A program made the position numbers and the translations under genes. The notes below the pieces were generated by a model that worked only from the letters and a program-made list of their open reading frames with translations, did not search any database and was not told the DNA's origin. This document shows, in pieces, positions 27,740-38,145 of a stretch of 44,331 nucleotides of DNA (positions are counted from its first letter, which is position 1; each line of letters starts with the position of its first letter). Source of the stretch: Candidatus Woesearchaeota archaeon (GTDB lineage Archaea > Nanobdellota > Nanobdellia > SCGC-AAA011-G17 > JACPIM01). The DNA lies in the NCBI GenBank assembly GCA_018302125.1, contig JAGWAC010000024.1, forward strand, positions 1-44,331, written 5' to 3'.

Positions 27740-27874
27740 ATGAAGCCATATAAAGGACAAAAAATATACGATGAAATGGAGAAAGTCCCTTTTTTAGATA
27801 GAGATATTTCTATTAGAGAATCAGATAATCGCGAATTAATAAGAAGGTGTATTGATTTCTTAATTTACTACTAA
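27740..27874 (+). CDS. 44-aa ORF (MKPYKGQKIYDEMEKVPFLDRDISIRESDNRELIRRCIDFLIYY), possibly a truncated remnant
   Basis: Continuous ORF read by eye. Confidence 0.3.
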   Translation: MKPYKGQKIYDEMEKVPFLDRDISIRESDNRELIRRCIDFLIYY

Positions 27875-27941
27875 TAAGTAATATTAATAATATGAATTTT
27901 GCTCAAATAACCTTAAAAATAGGTTAAAATTTAATTAAAAG

Positions 27942-28676
27942 ATGCTACATATTATCTCATTGGGATTATTTGACAAGAAAGATATCAGCGTAAAAGGGCT
28001 AGAAATATGCAAGAAATGTGATTTTCTTTATTTGGAAAAGTACACTAATTTTTTTGATTCTAATGCCAAGGAATTGGAGGAATTTATTGGAAAAAAAATA
28101 ATTGAAATAAAAAGAGAAAATTTAGAGAATAAAAGTCTTGAATTAATTAAAAAAGCAAAGAATTCAGATATAGGGATTTTTATTCCTGGAGACTGCTTTA
28201 GCGCAACTACACATATTTCATTATTATTGGAAGCTAGAAAAATGGGAGTAGAATTAAATGTTGTTCATGGATCAAGTGTTTTAACTGCTATTGGAGAGAC
28301 TGGATTAAGCCTGTATAATTTTGGGAAAATAACCACTATTCCTTTTGACAATAAAAATGTGAAAAGCCCAATAGAAGTTTTAAAGAATAACCGAAAATTA
28401 GGAATGCATACTTTATTTTTGTTAGATGTAAAAGAAAACAGATTGATGAGCATAAATGGCGGATTAAAATATTTGCTGGAAAATAAAATTGATGAAAATA
28501 CATTAATTGTAGGATGCTGTGGGCTAGGTAGTGAAAAAAAAGAAATAAGGGCTGGAAAAATTAAAGACTTAATTGATTATGAATTTAAAATTTATCCACA
28601 ATGCTTTATAATACCAGGAAAACTGCATTTTACTGAAGAAGAGGCTCTAGAAATGTTTGGGCTTGAAAACTCTTGA
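27942..28676 (+). CDS. dph5: diphthine synthase
   Basis: MLHIISLGLFDKKDISVKGLEICKKCDFLYLEKYT...DIGIFIPGDCFSATTH; SAM methyltransferase of diphthamide pathway. Confidence 0.93.
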   Translation: MLHIISLGLFDKKDISVKGLEICKKCDFLYLEKYTNFFDSNAKELEEFIGKKIIEIKRENLENKSLELIKKAKNSDIGIFIPGDCFSATTHISLLLEARKMGVELNVVHGSSVLTAIGETGLSLYNFGKITTIPFDNKNVKSPIEVLKNNRKLGMHTLFLLDVKENRLMSINGGLKYLLENKIDENTLIVGCCGLGSEKKEIRAGKIKDLIDYEFKIYPQCFIIPGKLHFTEEEALEMFGLENS

Positions 28677-29066
28677 GTAAAGCTCAAAATCATTTGGAGC
28701 ATAATCTATTTTTATAGAATTCCCAAAATTCTGTAATCCAACTAATTGTTTTAATGCTGGATTAGCTACTATTTTTCCAGAACTAGCTCCTAAGGGAACA
28801 TAAGGAATCTTATGGTCTTCTAAATAATCAAAAATTTTCGGGTTTTTTTGCCGAAGAATATCCAAAACTCTCTGTCTATCGTGTCTATCTAATTTTAAGG
28901 GCGCTTGCTCAAGAGAGATTATAATTGGTATTGTCTCTACTTGAGATTCTCCATTAAGTTTTCTATGCAAGTCATCAACAATACTAACTAATTTATCAGA
29001 AAAAACTCCAGGACTGCACCGGGGTGCCTCCTGTGATTGCTTTGCATCTTGAATTTCTTGATTCAT
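28647..29066 (-). CDS. hypothetical protein
   Basis: 139-aa ORF, convergent overlap with dph5. Confidence 0.45.
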   Translation of the reverse strand: MNQEIQDAKQSQEAPRCSPGVFSDKLVSIVDDLHRKLNGESQVETIPIIISLEQAPLKLDRHDRQRVLDILRQKNPKIFDYLEDHKIPYVPLGASSGKIVANPALKQLVGLQNFGNSIKIDYAPNDFELYSRVFKPKHF

Positions 29067-29107
29067 TTTAAATAGATTTTTTTAAATTTAATCATTTATA
29101 AAGTTTT

Positions 29108-29581
29108 TTATTTTTGAAAAGGAGAGATTGTTTTGTCTTCAACTACTTCTGATGTCTTGTCACTAATTTTTAAGTTTACTACATTTAAGTTTTTTAGGAC
29201 TATGGTGACATTCCATAAAATATTTTTATTTTGAGACTCTATTGACATAATCATTTTTGAAAATTTCTCTTCTTTGTATTTTTTAATTAAGAAAAAATTA
29301 GCTACTGATATAACTTCTTTTTCCTCTAGTTTTAAGTCTTTTAAAATTACTTCTTCTGGATTTTGATTTCTACTAATAAGGATATTTGTGTCTTTTAATA
29401 CAACATCATTATTATCAACAAAAAAAGTGTAAGTTGATTTTGTTTCTTCTGAAAAAAAGTTGAATTCCCATAATTTTTTTATTTGATCATCATTCAGGAA
29501 ACAACTTACTAATCTGGCTCTTGAGATTATAGCTTTAAACTTTTCTGAGTTTCTTATCTTATCAAAATCTTCTTTTATCAT
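29108..29581 (-). CDS. hypothetical protein
   Basis: 157-aa ORF. Confidence 0.5.
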   Translation of the reverse strand: MIKEDFDKIRNSEKFKAIISRARLVSCFLNDDQIKKLWEFNFFSEETKSTYTFFVDNNDVVLKDTNILISRNQNPEEVILKDLKLEEKEVISVANFFLIKKYKEEKFSKMIMSIESQNKNILWNVTIVLKNLNVVNLKISDKTSEVVEDKTISPFQK

Positions 29582-29623
29582 TTTATTTCAATAGATAATA
29601 ATGTATTTATAATTATCTTCTTT

Positions 29624-30376
29624 TTAATGAATAATATAGAATGCTCTGAGTTCTTTATCGGGCAAAGTCAATGTTCTTTTAGCAACTCTTAACTCTGGTT
29701 GTTTACCCTCTATAAAAGCAACACCCGATAATAAGGCTTGTCCTAATTTGTCTGTTTTTACATCTAAATAAATAAAAGGTATCTTAAGATCTGATGGAGT
29801 ATCTTCAAAAGAATGTCCTACGGCAACTAAGTGATTTTCAGGATGTGCATAACCAAAGAATTCATCTATTGGAGCATATTTTTTTCCTCTTGGGGAGGCT
29901 AAATCGCCAAAAACAAGTAATCTTTTTAGTTTTGTTTTAGATAATATTTCAGCAGCTTCTTTTTCTGGAGCAGCAGTAGATACAACTAAGCCATGTCTTT
30001 GTTTAATTTCTAAAACAGCTTTTTCAATTCCTGAAGATAAATTTCCATTTGAAATAATTAAACCTTCAAGATCAAGACAAAAAGTTCTTCTCTGATAATC
30101 TAAAACTCTTTCTAATCTCCTATATTCTTCGATTACCAAAGGATTATTAGTTTTTTGAGGATTAAAATTAGCTAAAACGTGTCTAATTACCTCTTGATTT
30201 TCAGACAGGGGAAATGTTTCTGCTCTATCGAAATTCTCTCCATAAATTTGTTTTAACATTTTAGCTCTTTTTCCATATGGAAAAGAAGAAACTAATTGTA
30301 ATCTTGCTTTTTTATGCAATTCATCTGCAACATTATATTCAGTTTCAGTAGCCATAATAGATATATGATTTTTCAT
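29624..30376 (-). CDS. HAD-superfamily-like protein
   Basis: RTFCLDLEGLI (motif I-like), GLVVSTAAP, GHSFEDTPSD (motif IV-like). Confidence 0.5.
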   Translation of the reverse strand: MKNHISIMATETEYNVADELHKKARLQLVSSFPYGKRAKMLKQIYGENFDRAETFPLSENQEVIRHVLANFNPQKTNNPLVIEEYRRLERVLDYQRRTFCLDLEGLIISNGNLSSGIEKAVLEIKQRHGLVVSTAAPEKEAAEILSKTKLKRLLVFGDLASPRGKKYAPIDEFFGYAHPENHLVAVGHSFEDTPSDLKIPFIYLDVKTDKLGQALLSGVAFIEGKQPELRVAKRTLTLPDKELRAFYIIH

Positions 30377-30481
30377 ATTAATTTAATTTATAAAGTAACC
30401 ACTATTTAGTGATTTAAAAAGGTTTTCTTTTTATTTTGGATTAATTTTGACTTTTAAATTTGGATAAAATTTTTTAAAAAT

Positions 30482-30853
30482 TTATTCAATTGAATCCTTG
30501 GCTAAAACAAAAGTCTGCTGAGAATGAAACTTTTTCAATTTCAAATTTAATCCTTGCTCTATTGAAGAACCGCCAATCAATATAAAAGCTTTATTTAAAT
30601 CTGGAAAGATACTTCCGCCAATAATATGATTAAGCAATTTTTCAGCAATTTGCTCTTCATTTAAATCATCAAGATTTTCTTCTCGGTTCAAAAGCATTTC
30701 TCCTTGTTTTATGTGGTCTTCTCTTGGAGAACCAAAACAAAGAAGACTATGACTTATATCTATACAAAACCTGATTATTTTTTCTTTTTCAAATTCAAAA
30801 GAATATTTAGCAAGATCTTCAGCAGTTAAATCATCGAAACTAATAATTAACAT
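30482..30853 (-). CDS. hypothetical protein downstream of thrS
   Basis: 123-aa ORF, same strand, 2 nt from thrS. Confidence 0.5.
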   Translation of the reverse strand: MLIISFDDLTAEDLAKYSFEFEKEKIIRFCIDISHSLLCFGSPREDHIKQGEMLLNREENLDDLNEEQIAEKLLNHIIGGSIFPDLNKAFILIGGSSIEQGLNLKLKKFHSQQTFVLAKDSIE

Positions 30854-30855
30854 TT

Positions 30856-33033
30856 TTATAGTTTAGAATTAATGCTTCTTGATGAAATTTCTTCTTTTAA
30901 CGATTTGACAAATTCATCTATTTTAACATTAAATTTAACTTTGCCATCTCTTGTTCTAATTGCCAAGGTTCTATTTTCTGTTTCTTTGTCCCCTATTGTA
31001 ATAATGTAATTAACTTTTTTCATTGTTTCTTCCAGTACTTTTTTACCTAAAGTTTCCTGCCTATCATTTAATTCTACCCTGATATCGTTTTCTTTTAATT
31101 TATTTTCAAGTTCTTTTGCAAAATTTAAAGACCTATCTGTGACTGTTATTATTGAAACTTGAACAGGAGACAACCATAATGGGAACTTTCCTGCAAAATG
31201 TTCTAATAAAACTGAAAAAAATCTCTCAACTGATCCCATTATTGCGGCGTGAATCATAACAATTTTTTCTTTTTCATCTTTTTCATTAATACAATATAAC
31301 CCAAATCGATCAGGCATATTTACATCAAGTTGAATGGTTGCAACTTGCCATTCTCTTCCTAATAAATCTACACCCAAGAAATCTATTTTTGGACCATAAA
31401 AAGCAGCTTCACCTTCAGAGATTACAAATTTTGCTTTTCTTTCTTTAGCAATTTCAATAAGTGATTTTTCTGCAAAACCCCAGACTTCCTTTGTTCCTAA
31501 ATATTTTTCAAAATGCTTAGGATCATGAAATGATAATCTTATTTTAAGTTCAAATCCGAATTTTGAGTAAAAGGTATCAACTATGTCCCAAACTTTCAAA
31601 AATTCTTCTTTTAATTGATTCTTTCTACAAAAAACATGAGCATCATCTTGAGTAATACAAAGAACTCTCGATAAACCTGTAAGTTCACCACTTTGCTCAT
31701 CTCTGTATACCATTGTTGTTTCAGCATAACGTTGAGGCATTTCTTTATAACTTCTCATTTGACTTGCAAAAATTTGTGTGTGATGTGGACAGTTCATAGG
31801 TTTCATTACAAATAGATGTCCATCTCTTGTTTTAATTTTGAATAAGTCGTCAGCAAATTTTTCCCAATGTCCACTTGTTTCATACAATTCTTTTTTTGTA
31901 ATATGGGGAATTGTAACTCTCTGGTATCCTTTTTCTTTTCTCAATTCCCAGACATAATCACTTAAAAGATCTCTTAAAATAGTGCCTTTTGGAGTCCATA
32001 ATGGGAGTCCAGGACCAACAAGTTCTGAGAAAACAAATAAGCCTTGTTCTTTTCCTATTTTTCTATGACTTCTTTTTTCTAATTCTTCCAGTTGCTTTAA
32101 ATAATTATCAAGATCTTTTTGATTTTCAAAGGCTATACCATAAATTCTTTGCAGCTGCTTATTATATTGCGAACCTTTCCAGTAAACTCCTGAAGTTAAC
32201 AATAATTTGAAGGCTGAATTTTTTGGAATTTCTTCCAAAGCTTCTCCCAAAATTAGATCTTCATATCCATCAAGTTCGTATATTTTAATTTTTTTAATCT
32301 CTTTTAAAATTTCTTTTTTATAGGGATTGTCTTTAAATTCGGACTTTGATTTTTTTAATTTAACTACTTTCTGCAAAATTTCATGCATTTTCTTTTCTAT
32401 TCTTTTAATGTCATCTGGAGTAAATGGGTGAGGCTTTTCAAAATCATAATAGAATTTGTCATCATCCAAATAATTTAAAGCTGGCTTTGAATTTGGAAAT
32501 ATGGATAGGACTGCTTTTCCCAAGACCAAAGTAAAAGCATTTCTTAGTTTGTCTAATTTATTTAATTCTTTAATTTGAATTTCTAATGGCTTGTCTATTT
32601 TTTCAATTCCTTTTGAATCTGCCAAAATTTCCCTTGACAATTCTGACAAAGGATGGCCTTTGCAAGATATTTCAAATGATTTATAATGCCCAAAAGGAGC
32701 TCTTGTTACTTTGAAATCTTTTTTTAACTTATATTCTGCATCTTTTAACATCTGCAAGGCAAATCTGGGAGAAGATAATTTAGAGCTTAAATGAGCATAG
32801 GGATAGAGAACTATATTTTTTGCTTTTACCTGTTCTGATATAGACTTAATCTCGTTTACTAAATTATCCAAAATTACCTTTGGGTTTTTTTCATCTTCTG
32901 ACTCAACTGCTGTAAAAATAACCAGACATTCATTTATTTTAACTTCTTTATTAGAAACTTCCTCAGCCTCTTTAATTGCTACTTTTACAGGCTTAAACTT
33001 TAAGTGATCAGCATGTATAGCCAGTATCTTCAT
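30856..33033 (-). CDS. thrS: threonyl-tRNA synthetase (archaeal N-terminal editing domain)
   Basis: MKILAIHADHLKFKPVKVAI N-domain; MKPMNCPHHTQIF; class II core. Confidence 0.97.
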   Translation of the reverse strand: MKILAIHADHLKFKPVKVAIKEAEEVSNKEVKINECLVIFTAVESEDEKNPKVILDNLVNEIKSISEQVKAKNIVLYPYAHLSSKLSSPRFALQMLKDAEYKLKKDFKVTRAPFGHYKSFEISCKGHPLSELSREILADSKGIEKIDKPLEIQIKELNKLDKLRNAFTLVLGKAVLSIFPNSKPALNYLDDDKFYYDFEKPHPFTPDDIKRIEKKMHEILQKVVKLKKSKSEFKDNPYKKEILKEIKKIKIYELDGYEDLILGEALEEIPKNSAFKLLLTSGVYWKGSQYNKQLQRIYGIAFENQKDLDNYLKQLEELEKRSHRKIGKEQGLFVFSELVGPGLPLWTPKGTILRDLLSDYVWELRKEKGYQRVTIPHITKKELYETSGHWEKFADDLFKIKTRDGHLFVMKPMNCPHHTQIFASQMRSYKEMPQRYAETTMVYRDEQSGELTGLSRVLCITQDDAHVFCRKNQLKEEFLKVWDIVDTFYSKFGFELKIRLSFHDPKHFEKYLGTKEVWGFAEKSLIEIAKERKAKFVISEGEAAFYGPKIDFLGVDLLGREWQVATIQLDVNMPDRFGLYCINEKDEKEKIVMIHAAIMGSVERFFSVLLEHFAGKFPLWLSPVQVSIITVTDRSLNFAKELENKLKENDIRVELNDRQETLGKKVLEETMKKVNYIITIGDKETENRTLAIRTRDGKVKFNVKIDEFVKSLKEEISSRSINSKL

Positions 33034-33068
33034 AAAATAAACTTTTATAATAAAGTATTTAAATTATA

Positions 33069-34943
33069 TTGTTTACTTTAAATTTCATGAAAAGGGTGCT
33101 ATTTGCTTTAATTTTCTTATTTATAATAATACCCAGTTCTTATGCCATAATTGAATTAAATGAGATTACCCCTAAAATATATAATCTGGGTGATAAAATA
33201 AAAATAAGCAGCTCTGTTCTGAGAGAGAATAGTTTTGATGGAATTTTAAAAATTCATTTATTATGTGACAGAGAGAAAGTTCCCTTAAATTCAAGAATTT
33301 TAAAACTAAGTGCAAATGAAAGATATAATTTCCTGGATGAGTTTACAATTCCCATTATAAGCACTGGTGATTGTTTTGCAAAGATCTTTATTGAAGAGAA
33401 TGGGAATTTAATAGAGGAGAAGAGTAGTGAAAATTTTAAAATTACAAAAGAATTGAGCGGAAATTTTGTTCTTGTCAACAGCAAAGTGCAACTGGGGAGC
33501 AATGTTGATATTACAGGGGATGTTTTCAAAGTAAATGGAAAAAGAATTGAAGGTATAGCAACTATTTATTTTAAGAGAAACAAAAATATTTCATTTATTG
33601 ATACAAAGGATATAAAAGAAGGAAGATTTATGTTCTCAGTTCCTTCAAATTATACTAATGTTGGGAGTTATTCTGTTGATTTCGACATAAGAGATGCCAA
33701 TGGAAATGAGAACATATTCCAGGATGCAATTATATTTGAAATTACAAATTTACTTAATCTTGACTTAAAATTAGACAAAGACAAAGTAAATCCCGGCGGA
33801 AATTTTGAGGTAATTGGCAGCGTAAATAATATTTATGGAAAAAGAGTGGATAGAGGAAGTTTTATTGTCAGGTTTAAAGAAAAAGAATTAAAAGGAGATA
33901 TTTTACTAGGGGATATAAACCAGAAAATTGCTGTTGACAATAATATTAAAACAGGATTTCATAATATTTTTGTTGAAGTTACTGATGAAGCTGGCAATAA
34001 GGGATCTGGAAATTTAAATATTGAAGTTCTTGGAAAAGCAAGCAAAGTAGAATTAAAAATTGAAAAGGATTCTTATAAGCCTGGTGATGGATTAAAGATT
34101 AGCGCTATTGTTTATGATCAGGGAAGGGATTTAGTAGACAAAGACATTGAAATTGAAATAAGAGATTCTTCTGGAGTAAAAAGAATTGATAAAACAATAA
34201 AAAGGGAATTTACATTTTCTTTGCCTTTGATTTCAAGACCAGGAGAATGGAGCATTAAAGCTACTTCTGGCGCTTTAAAAGATGAAAAGAAATTTTATGT
34301 TACTGAAATCAAGGACATAAACTATAAAGTCGAGGGACAAATGCTGGTTGTCACTAATATAGGCAATGTGGCTTTTGATGATATTTTGAATATAAATTTA
34401 GATGGAGTTACTTCAAGCTCTTCAATAAGTAAGAAGGTGTTTTTAGATCTTGGGGAAAGCATGAGCATTGATTTTGGAAAAGAAGTTACTACAGGAATTT
34501 ATAAAGTTACAATAAATGACAAATTATTTGACAATGTAAAGATTGAAGGAAGAAGCTTAATTGACTACAGAGAAAACATAAATTTGATATTTGTTCTTCT
34601 TGTAATACTTGTTTTAGGAGTTTTATTGTACAAAAAAAGGGGTGGATTTAAATTTGATTTAAAAAAATATTTTAGAAAAGAAAGAAAAGAATTTACTGGA
34701 TATGTGGATGATATTGGAAAGGTTTTACATGATAAGATGGAACAGAAAGAGAGATTTGTCAAAAAAGAGATGCAGCATTTAAGACCAAAATTAAATACCT
34801 TCACGGAGTATATAACAATAAAACCAAGGGAAGACAAATTAAATGAATACAAACAAAAGAGTTCTTATTTAAAAAAAAGGGAGAAAGAAAAAACAGAGCA
34901 GCATTATAAAGAAGGCTTATTTAATATGTTCAATGATAAGTGA
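33069..34943 (+). CDS. secreted beta-domain (Ig-like) repeat protein with C-terminal TM and basic cytoplasmic tail
   Basis: Signal peptide; repeated segments GSNVDITGDVFKVNGKRIEG / GGNFEVIGSVNNIYGKRVDRG / GDGLKISAIVYDQGRDL; TM LIFVLLVILVLGVLLY. Confidence 0.6.
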   Translation: MFTLNFMKRVLFALIFLFIIIPSSYAIIELNEITPKIYNLGDKIKISSSVLRENSFDGILKIHLLCDREKVPLNSRILKLSANERYNFLDEFTIPIISTGDCFAKIFIEENGNLIEEKSSENFKITKELSGNFVLVNSKVQLGSNVDITGDVFKVNGKRIEGIATIYFKRNKNISFIDTKDIKEGRFMFSVPSNYTNVGSYSVDFDIRDANGNENIFQDAIIFEITNLLNLDLKLDKDKVNPGGNFEVIGSVNNIYGKRVDRGSFIVRFKEKELKGDILLGDINQKIAVDNNIKTGFHNIFVEVTDEAGNKGSGNLNIEVLGKASKVELKIEKDSYKPGDGLKISAIVYDQGRDLVDKDIEIEIRDSSGVKRIDKTIKREFTFSLPLISRPGEWSIKATSGALKDEKKFYVTEIKDINYKVEGQMLVVTNIGNVAFDDILNINLDGVTSSSSISKKVFLDLGESMSIDFGKEVTTGIYKVTINDKLFDNVKIEGRSLIDYRENINLIFVLLVILVLGVLLYKKRGGFKFDLKKYFRKERKEFTGYVDDIGKVLHDKMEQKERFVKKEMQHLRPKLNTFTEYITIKPREDKLNEYKQKSSYLKKREKEKTEQHYKEGLFNMFNDK

Positions 34944-35139
34944 ACTACTCAGCCATAAACAGGCTGTCTGATAATTATTTTTAGTCAGCATATAAAAATA
35001 AAATATTCTTGTTATATCCTCTTTCTTTTTTTAAGTGTATAATCAAAATTACCAATAATTTTTGTTGTTTTTGGATTTTTTGATAGGATTTCTCTAATTT
35101 CTCTTATATTTCGTCGTGATTCATTAGACCATTCTAATC

Positions 35140-36051
35140 CTAATTTAATAATTTTAATTTATCTGCTAATTTGCAGGCCTGACAAATATCCTGGGAACAT
35201 GGTTCTGCACAGATTTTACAAGTTTTTATTTTCTTTAAATCAAGATGTTTTCTTAAAATCGGCTGAATTTCCATAAATGAATTTACAATAGAGTGCTTTG
35301 TTCCAGGATATTTTGCTTCTATTTCATTTAACCAGTCCCTTAAATTGCATCTATATGATACTGCTGCATTTGGGCATTCTACATATTCGTCTTTTAGATT
35401 ATTCAAAAAAGCAAATGCAGCTATTTCTCTTTCTGTCAAGAAATACAAGGGCTTAATTCTTCTGATAAATCTTTCATCTTGAATTACTCCTGTTATTGGA
35501 CCTAATCTTGCTGAAGCAGATATATTTCTTCTGAACTGGTTCATTAGAATTGTCTGGGCTTCATCATCCAAATTATGGCCTGTTGCCAATTTTGTTATTC
35601 CTAATTTCTTGGCTTTTGTATTTAGCAGATATCTCCTGAAAACACCGCAAATTGAACATGGCTTTTCTTTTGTGATTTTCAGCATTTTGTCCAAAGTATG
35701 GCCAAATTCTTTTTTATATGAAAAAGTATGCAAAGGAATTTTATTTTCTTTACAGAAATTTTTTAAGAAAGCAAGATTTCTATATCCTTCAATACCTTCA
35801 TCTATTGCCAGAGCCATTAATTTTATATTTTGATGTTTAAGGATTTTATTTAGAATATACAGTGTAGACATACTGTCTTTCCCTCCACTTGCCGCTATCC
35901 CAATAACATCTTTTTTATCAATTAATTTGTAAATCCTTATTGTCTTTCTTACTTTCTTTTCAAAATATCTATTGAAGCATTTTCTGCATTGATAGATATT
36001 GCTATTTGGAAGATTTATTACAGAATTTTTTTCACATATTTTACATGACAT
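35140..36051 (-). CDS. TtuA/Ncs6-type tRNA 2-thiolation protein (PP-loop ATPase)
   Basis: N-terminal CxxC zinc sites, SGGKDS PP-loop, CSICGVFRR, C-terminal CKICAEPCSQDICQAC. Confidence 0.88.
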   Translation of the reverse strand: MSCKICEKNSVINLPNSNIYQCRKCFNRYFEKKVRKTIRIYKLIDKKDVIGIAASGGKDSMSTLYILNKILKHQNIKLMALAIDEGIEGYRNLAFLKNFCKENKIPLHTFSYKKEFGHTLDKMLKITKEKPCSICGVFRRYLLNTKAKKLGITKLATGHNLDDEAQTILMNQFRRNISASARLGPITGVIQDERFIRRIKPLYFLTEREIAAFAFLNNLKDEYVECPNAAVSYRCNLRDWLNEIEAKYPGTKHSIVNSFMEIQPILRKHLDLKKIKTCKICAEPCSQDICQACKLADKLKLLN

Positions 36052-36052
36052 T

Positions 36053-37207
36053 TTAGTTTAGTATTTTCCTTACAATTGCATTTTTTATGGCTTTTTCAAT
36101 TAAAATATTCTTGCTCAATTTAGATTCTATTTTTTTAATTTCTTCTGGATCTGATTTTGTAGCTGGATGTTCAGCTATCATAAAAGAACAGCAGTCTTCA
36201 TAAGGCAAGATAGATAACTCAAAAGTCTTAATTTTTTTTGCAATTTGTATTATTTCTTCCTTGTCAAATCCGATTAATGGGGCGAGTACAGGTTTTTTTA
36301 CAGACTTATAAATTGCATCTAAGTTCTCAAGAGTTTGAGAGGCAACTGAAGCAACTGCATCGCCTGTTACAAGAACCTGAGCATTCTCATTTTCCAATAT
36401 TTTCTCTGCTATCATTAACATAAATCTTTTGTAAATTATCATTCTATATCTTGAATTAATCTCTTTTATTATTTCCTTTTGTATATTTTCGAATGGAACT
36501 AAGTATAATTTAGTTTTAAACTGGTATTTACTTAAAACATTAACAATATCAACTACTTTCTCCATTGACTGCTTTGTATTTATAGTTGAATTATAAAAAT
36601 GAACATAAATTACTGAACAACCACGTTTCATTAGATAATATGAAGATACTGGCGAGTCTATACCACCAGAAATCAACGAAACTACTTTTCCAGATACTCC
36701 AACTGGCAGACCGCCTAAAGATTTAATCTTTTCATTGTAAATAAAAGAATTATTTTCTGTTATTTCAATATAAATTGTAATTTCTGGATTTGTTAAATCA
36801 ACTTTTAAGTTTTTATTATTAATAATATAATCTCCCAACATATTATTCATTTCTAAAGATGAATATTTGAAATTTTTATTTGATCTTGAAGAGTTTATCC
36901 TGAATGAAGAAGTTTTTTCTGGAATTAAATTTAAAGCAATTTTCTTTATTTCTTCCAAATCTAATGAAGATTTTACAGCAAAAGAAAAATTAGTTATTCC
37001 GAATATATTGCCCAGCTTTTCTTTTAATATTTTCTTATTTGAGTTTTCTTTTAAATCTATTACTATTCTCCCATACAATCTTTTTACTGAGATGTAATCG
37101 TTTTTTAAGTTCCATTTTATATTTTCAACTAGCTTTTTCTCGAAAAAGGAACGATTTTTTCCCTTAGTACCGATTTCTCCATAATGCACAACTATAGAAT
37201 TATACAT
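36053..37207 (-). CDS. thiI: ThiI-type tRNA 4-thiouridine synthase
   Basis: THUMP domain and SGGIDSPVSSYYLMKRG PP-loop. Confidence 0.92.
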   Translation of the reverse strand: MYNSIVVHYGEIGTKGKNRSFFEKKLVENIKWNLKNDYISVKRLYGRIVIDLKENSNKKILKEKLGNIFGITNFSFAVKSSLDLEEIKKIALNLIPEKTSSFRINSSRSNKNFKYSSLEMNNMLGDYIINNKNLKVDLTNPEITIYIEITENNSFIYNEKIKSLGGLPVGVSGKVVSLISGGIDSPVSSYYLMKRGCSVIYVHFYNSTINTKQSMEKVVDIVNVLSKYQFKTKLYLVPFENIQKEIIKEINSRYRMIIYKRFMLMIAEKILENENAQVLVTGDAVASVASQTLENLDAIYKSVKKPVLAPLIGFDKEEIIQIAKKIKTFELSILPYEDCCSFMIAEHPATKSDPEEIKKIESKLSKNILIEKAIKNAIVRKILN

Positions 37208-37211
37208 AAAT

Positions 37212-37409
37212 TTAACCGCCGGAAATAACAGGCAAAATCCTTAATTGATCATTATTATTTAATTTAGTTTTATCTGTAATCAACTCATTATTTCTTATTA
37301 CTAAAGATGCTTCTGGATTTATATTTAATTTTGAAAACAAATCATTGAAATCCTTAATTTCAAGCTCTTTAGTTTCTTTTGTCCTTATAATGAATACTGT
37401 TATTTTCAT
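37212..37409 (-). CDS. ThiS/MoaD/SAMP-like ubiquitin-fold sulfur carrier
   Basis: 65 aa ending in LRILPVISGG (C-terminal Gly-Gly). Confidence 0.88.
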   Translation of the reverse strand: MKITVFIIRTKETKELEIKDFNDLFSKLNINPEASLVIRNNELITDKTKLNNNDQLRILPVISGG

Positions 37410-37482
37410 AAATTAAGAGGTTTAAAGATAATTTATAAGAGTTTTGTTTTTATATGGAAGAAGTAGTAAAAATTTCCATAAC

Positions 37483-37584
37483 TCACTGGGCTCTGCAGTT
37501 CAGACAGTAAAATAGATCTAATTCTTCCTCATCTTTTTTTATAGGACATTCTATCCCACAGTTTTCACATGCTCTTTTTTTCAT
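37483..37584 (-). CDS. 33-aa zinc-ribbon-like microprotein
   Basis: MKKRACENCGIECPIKKDEEELDLFYCLNCRAQ; two CxxC motifs. Confidence 0.45.
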   Translation of the reverse strand: MKKRACENCGIECPIKKDEEELDLFYCLNCRAQ

Positions 37585-37605
37585 AATAATCTTACCTATT
37601 TTTAT

Positions 37606-37911
37606 TTAACACGACCCTTTATAATAAGATTCTACGCCAGCCATACAAGCAAAACAACTATTGCTGTATTCTTTTCCATTACTACAAACCGGAGCGTATA
37701 ATGTTATACAAACTTCCGGTTTTTCTTCCGGACATTTTTCTGCTTCTACACATTTCTCTTTGTTGAAGTTGCATAAATAATTTTCCTGACATTCATGATT
37801 TTCTTGTGAACAATTATTTTTATTTATTAATGAACTTACAATTCCAAAAACTACAATTAATAAAAAAACTGACAACACAATCAACAATGTATTCAAAATT
37901 TTTTTTATCAT
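37606..37911 (-). CDS. membrane-anchored Kazal-like domain protein
   Basis: N-terminal TM; CITLYAPVCSNGKEYSNSCFACMAGVESYYKGSC matches Kazal cysteine pattern. Confidence 0.7.
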   Translation of the reverse strand: MIKKILNTLLIVLSVFLLIVVFGIVSSLINKNNCSQENHECQENYLCNFNKEKCVEAEKCPEEKPEVCITLYAPVCSNGKEYSNSCFACMAGVESYYKGSC

Positions 37912-38052
37912 GAATTTTAAATTACATTTGCATATAAAAATTTTTCTTAAATTTATTTTTTCTAGAAAAAAATTAAAAACAAAAACTATTTAAATGAAAA
38001 AAAACATATATTTTTTTAAATAATAATCTAAAAAAGAGGTGAAATAAAAAAA

Positions 38053-38136
38053 ATGGCAGCAAGAAGAAAAGCAGCATCTTCAAGAAAAAAAACTTCAAGA
38101 AGAACAACTGCTTCTAGGAGAAAAAAGAGGCGATAA
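38053..38136 (+). CDS. 27-aa Lys/Arg-rich basic peptide
   Basis: MAARRKAASSRKKTSRRTTASRRKKRR preceded by AGAGGTGA Shine-Dalgarno. Confidence 0.6.
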   Translation: MAARRKAASSRKKTSRRTTASRRKKRR

Positions 38137-38145
38137 ATTTTTGTG

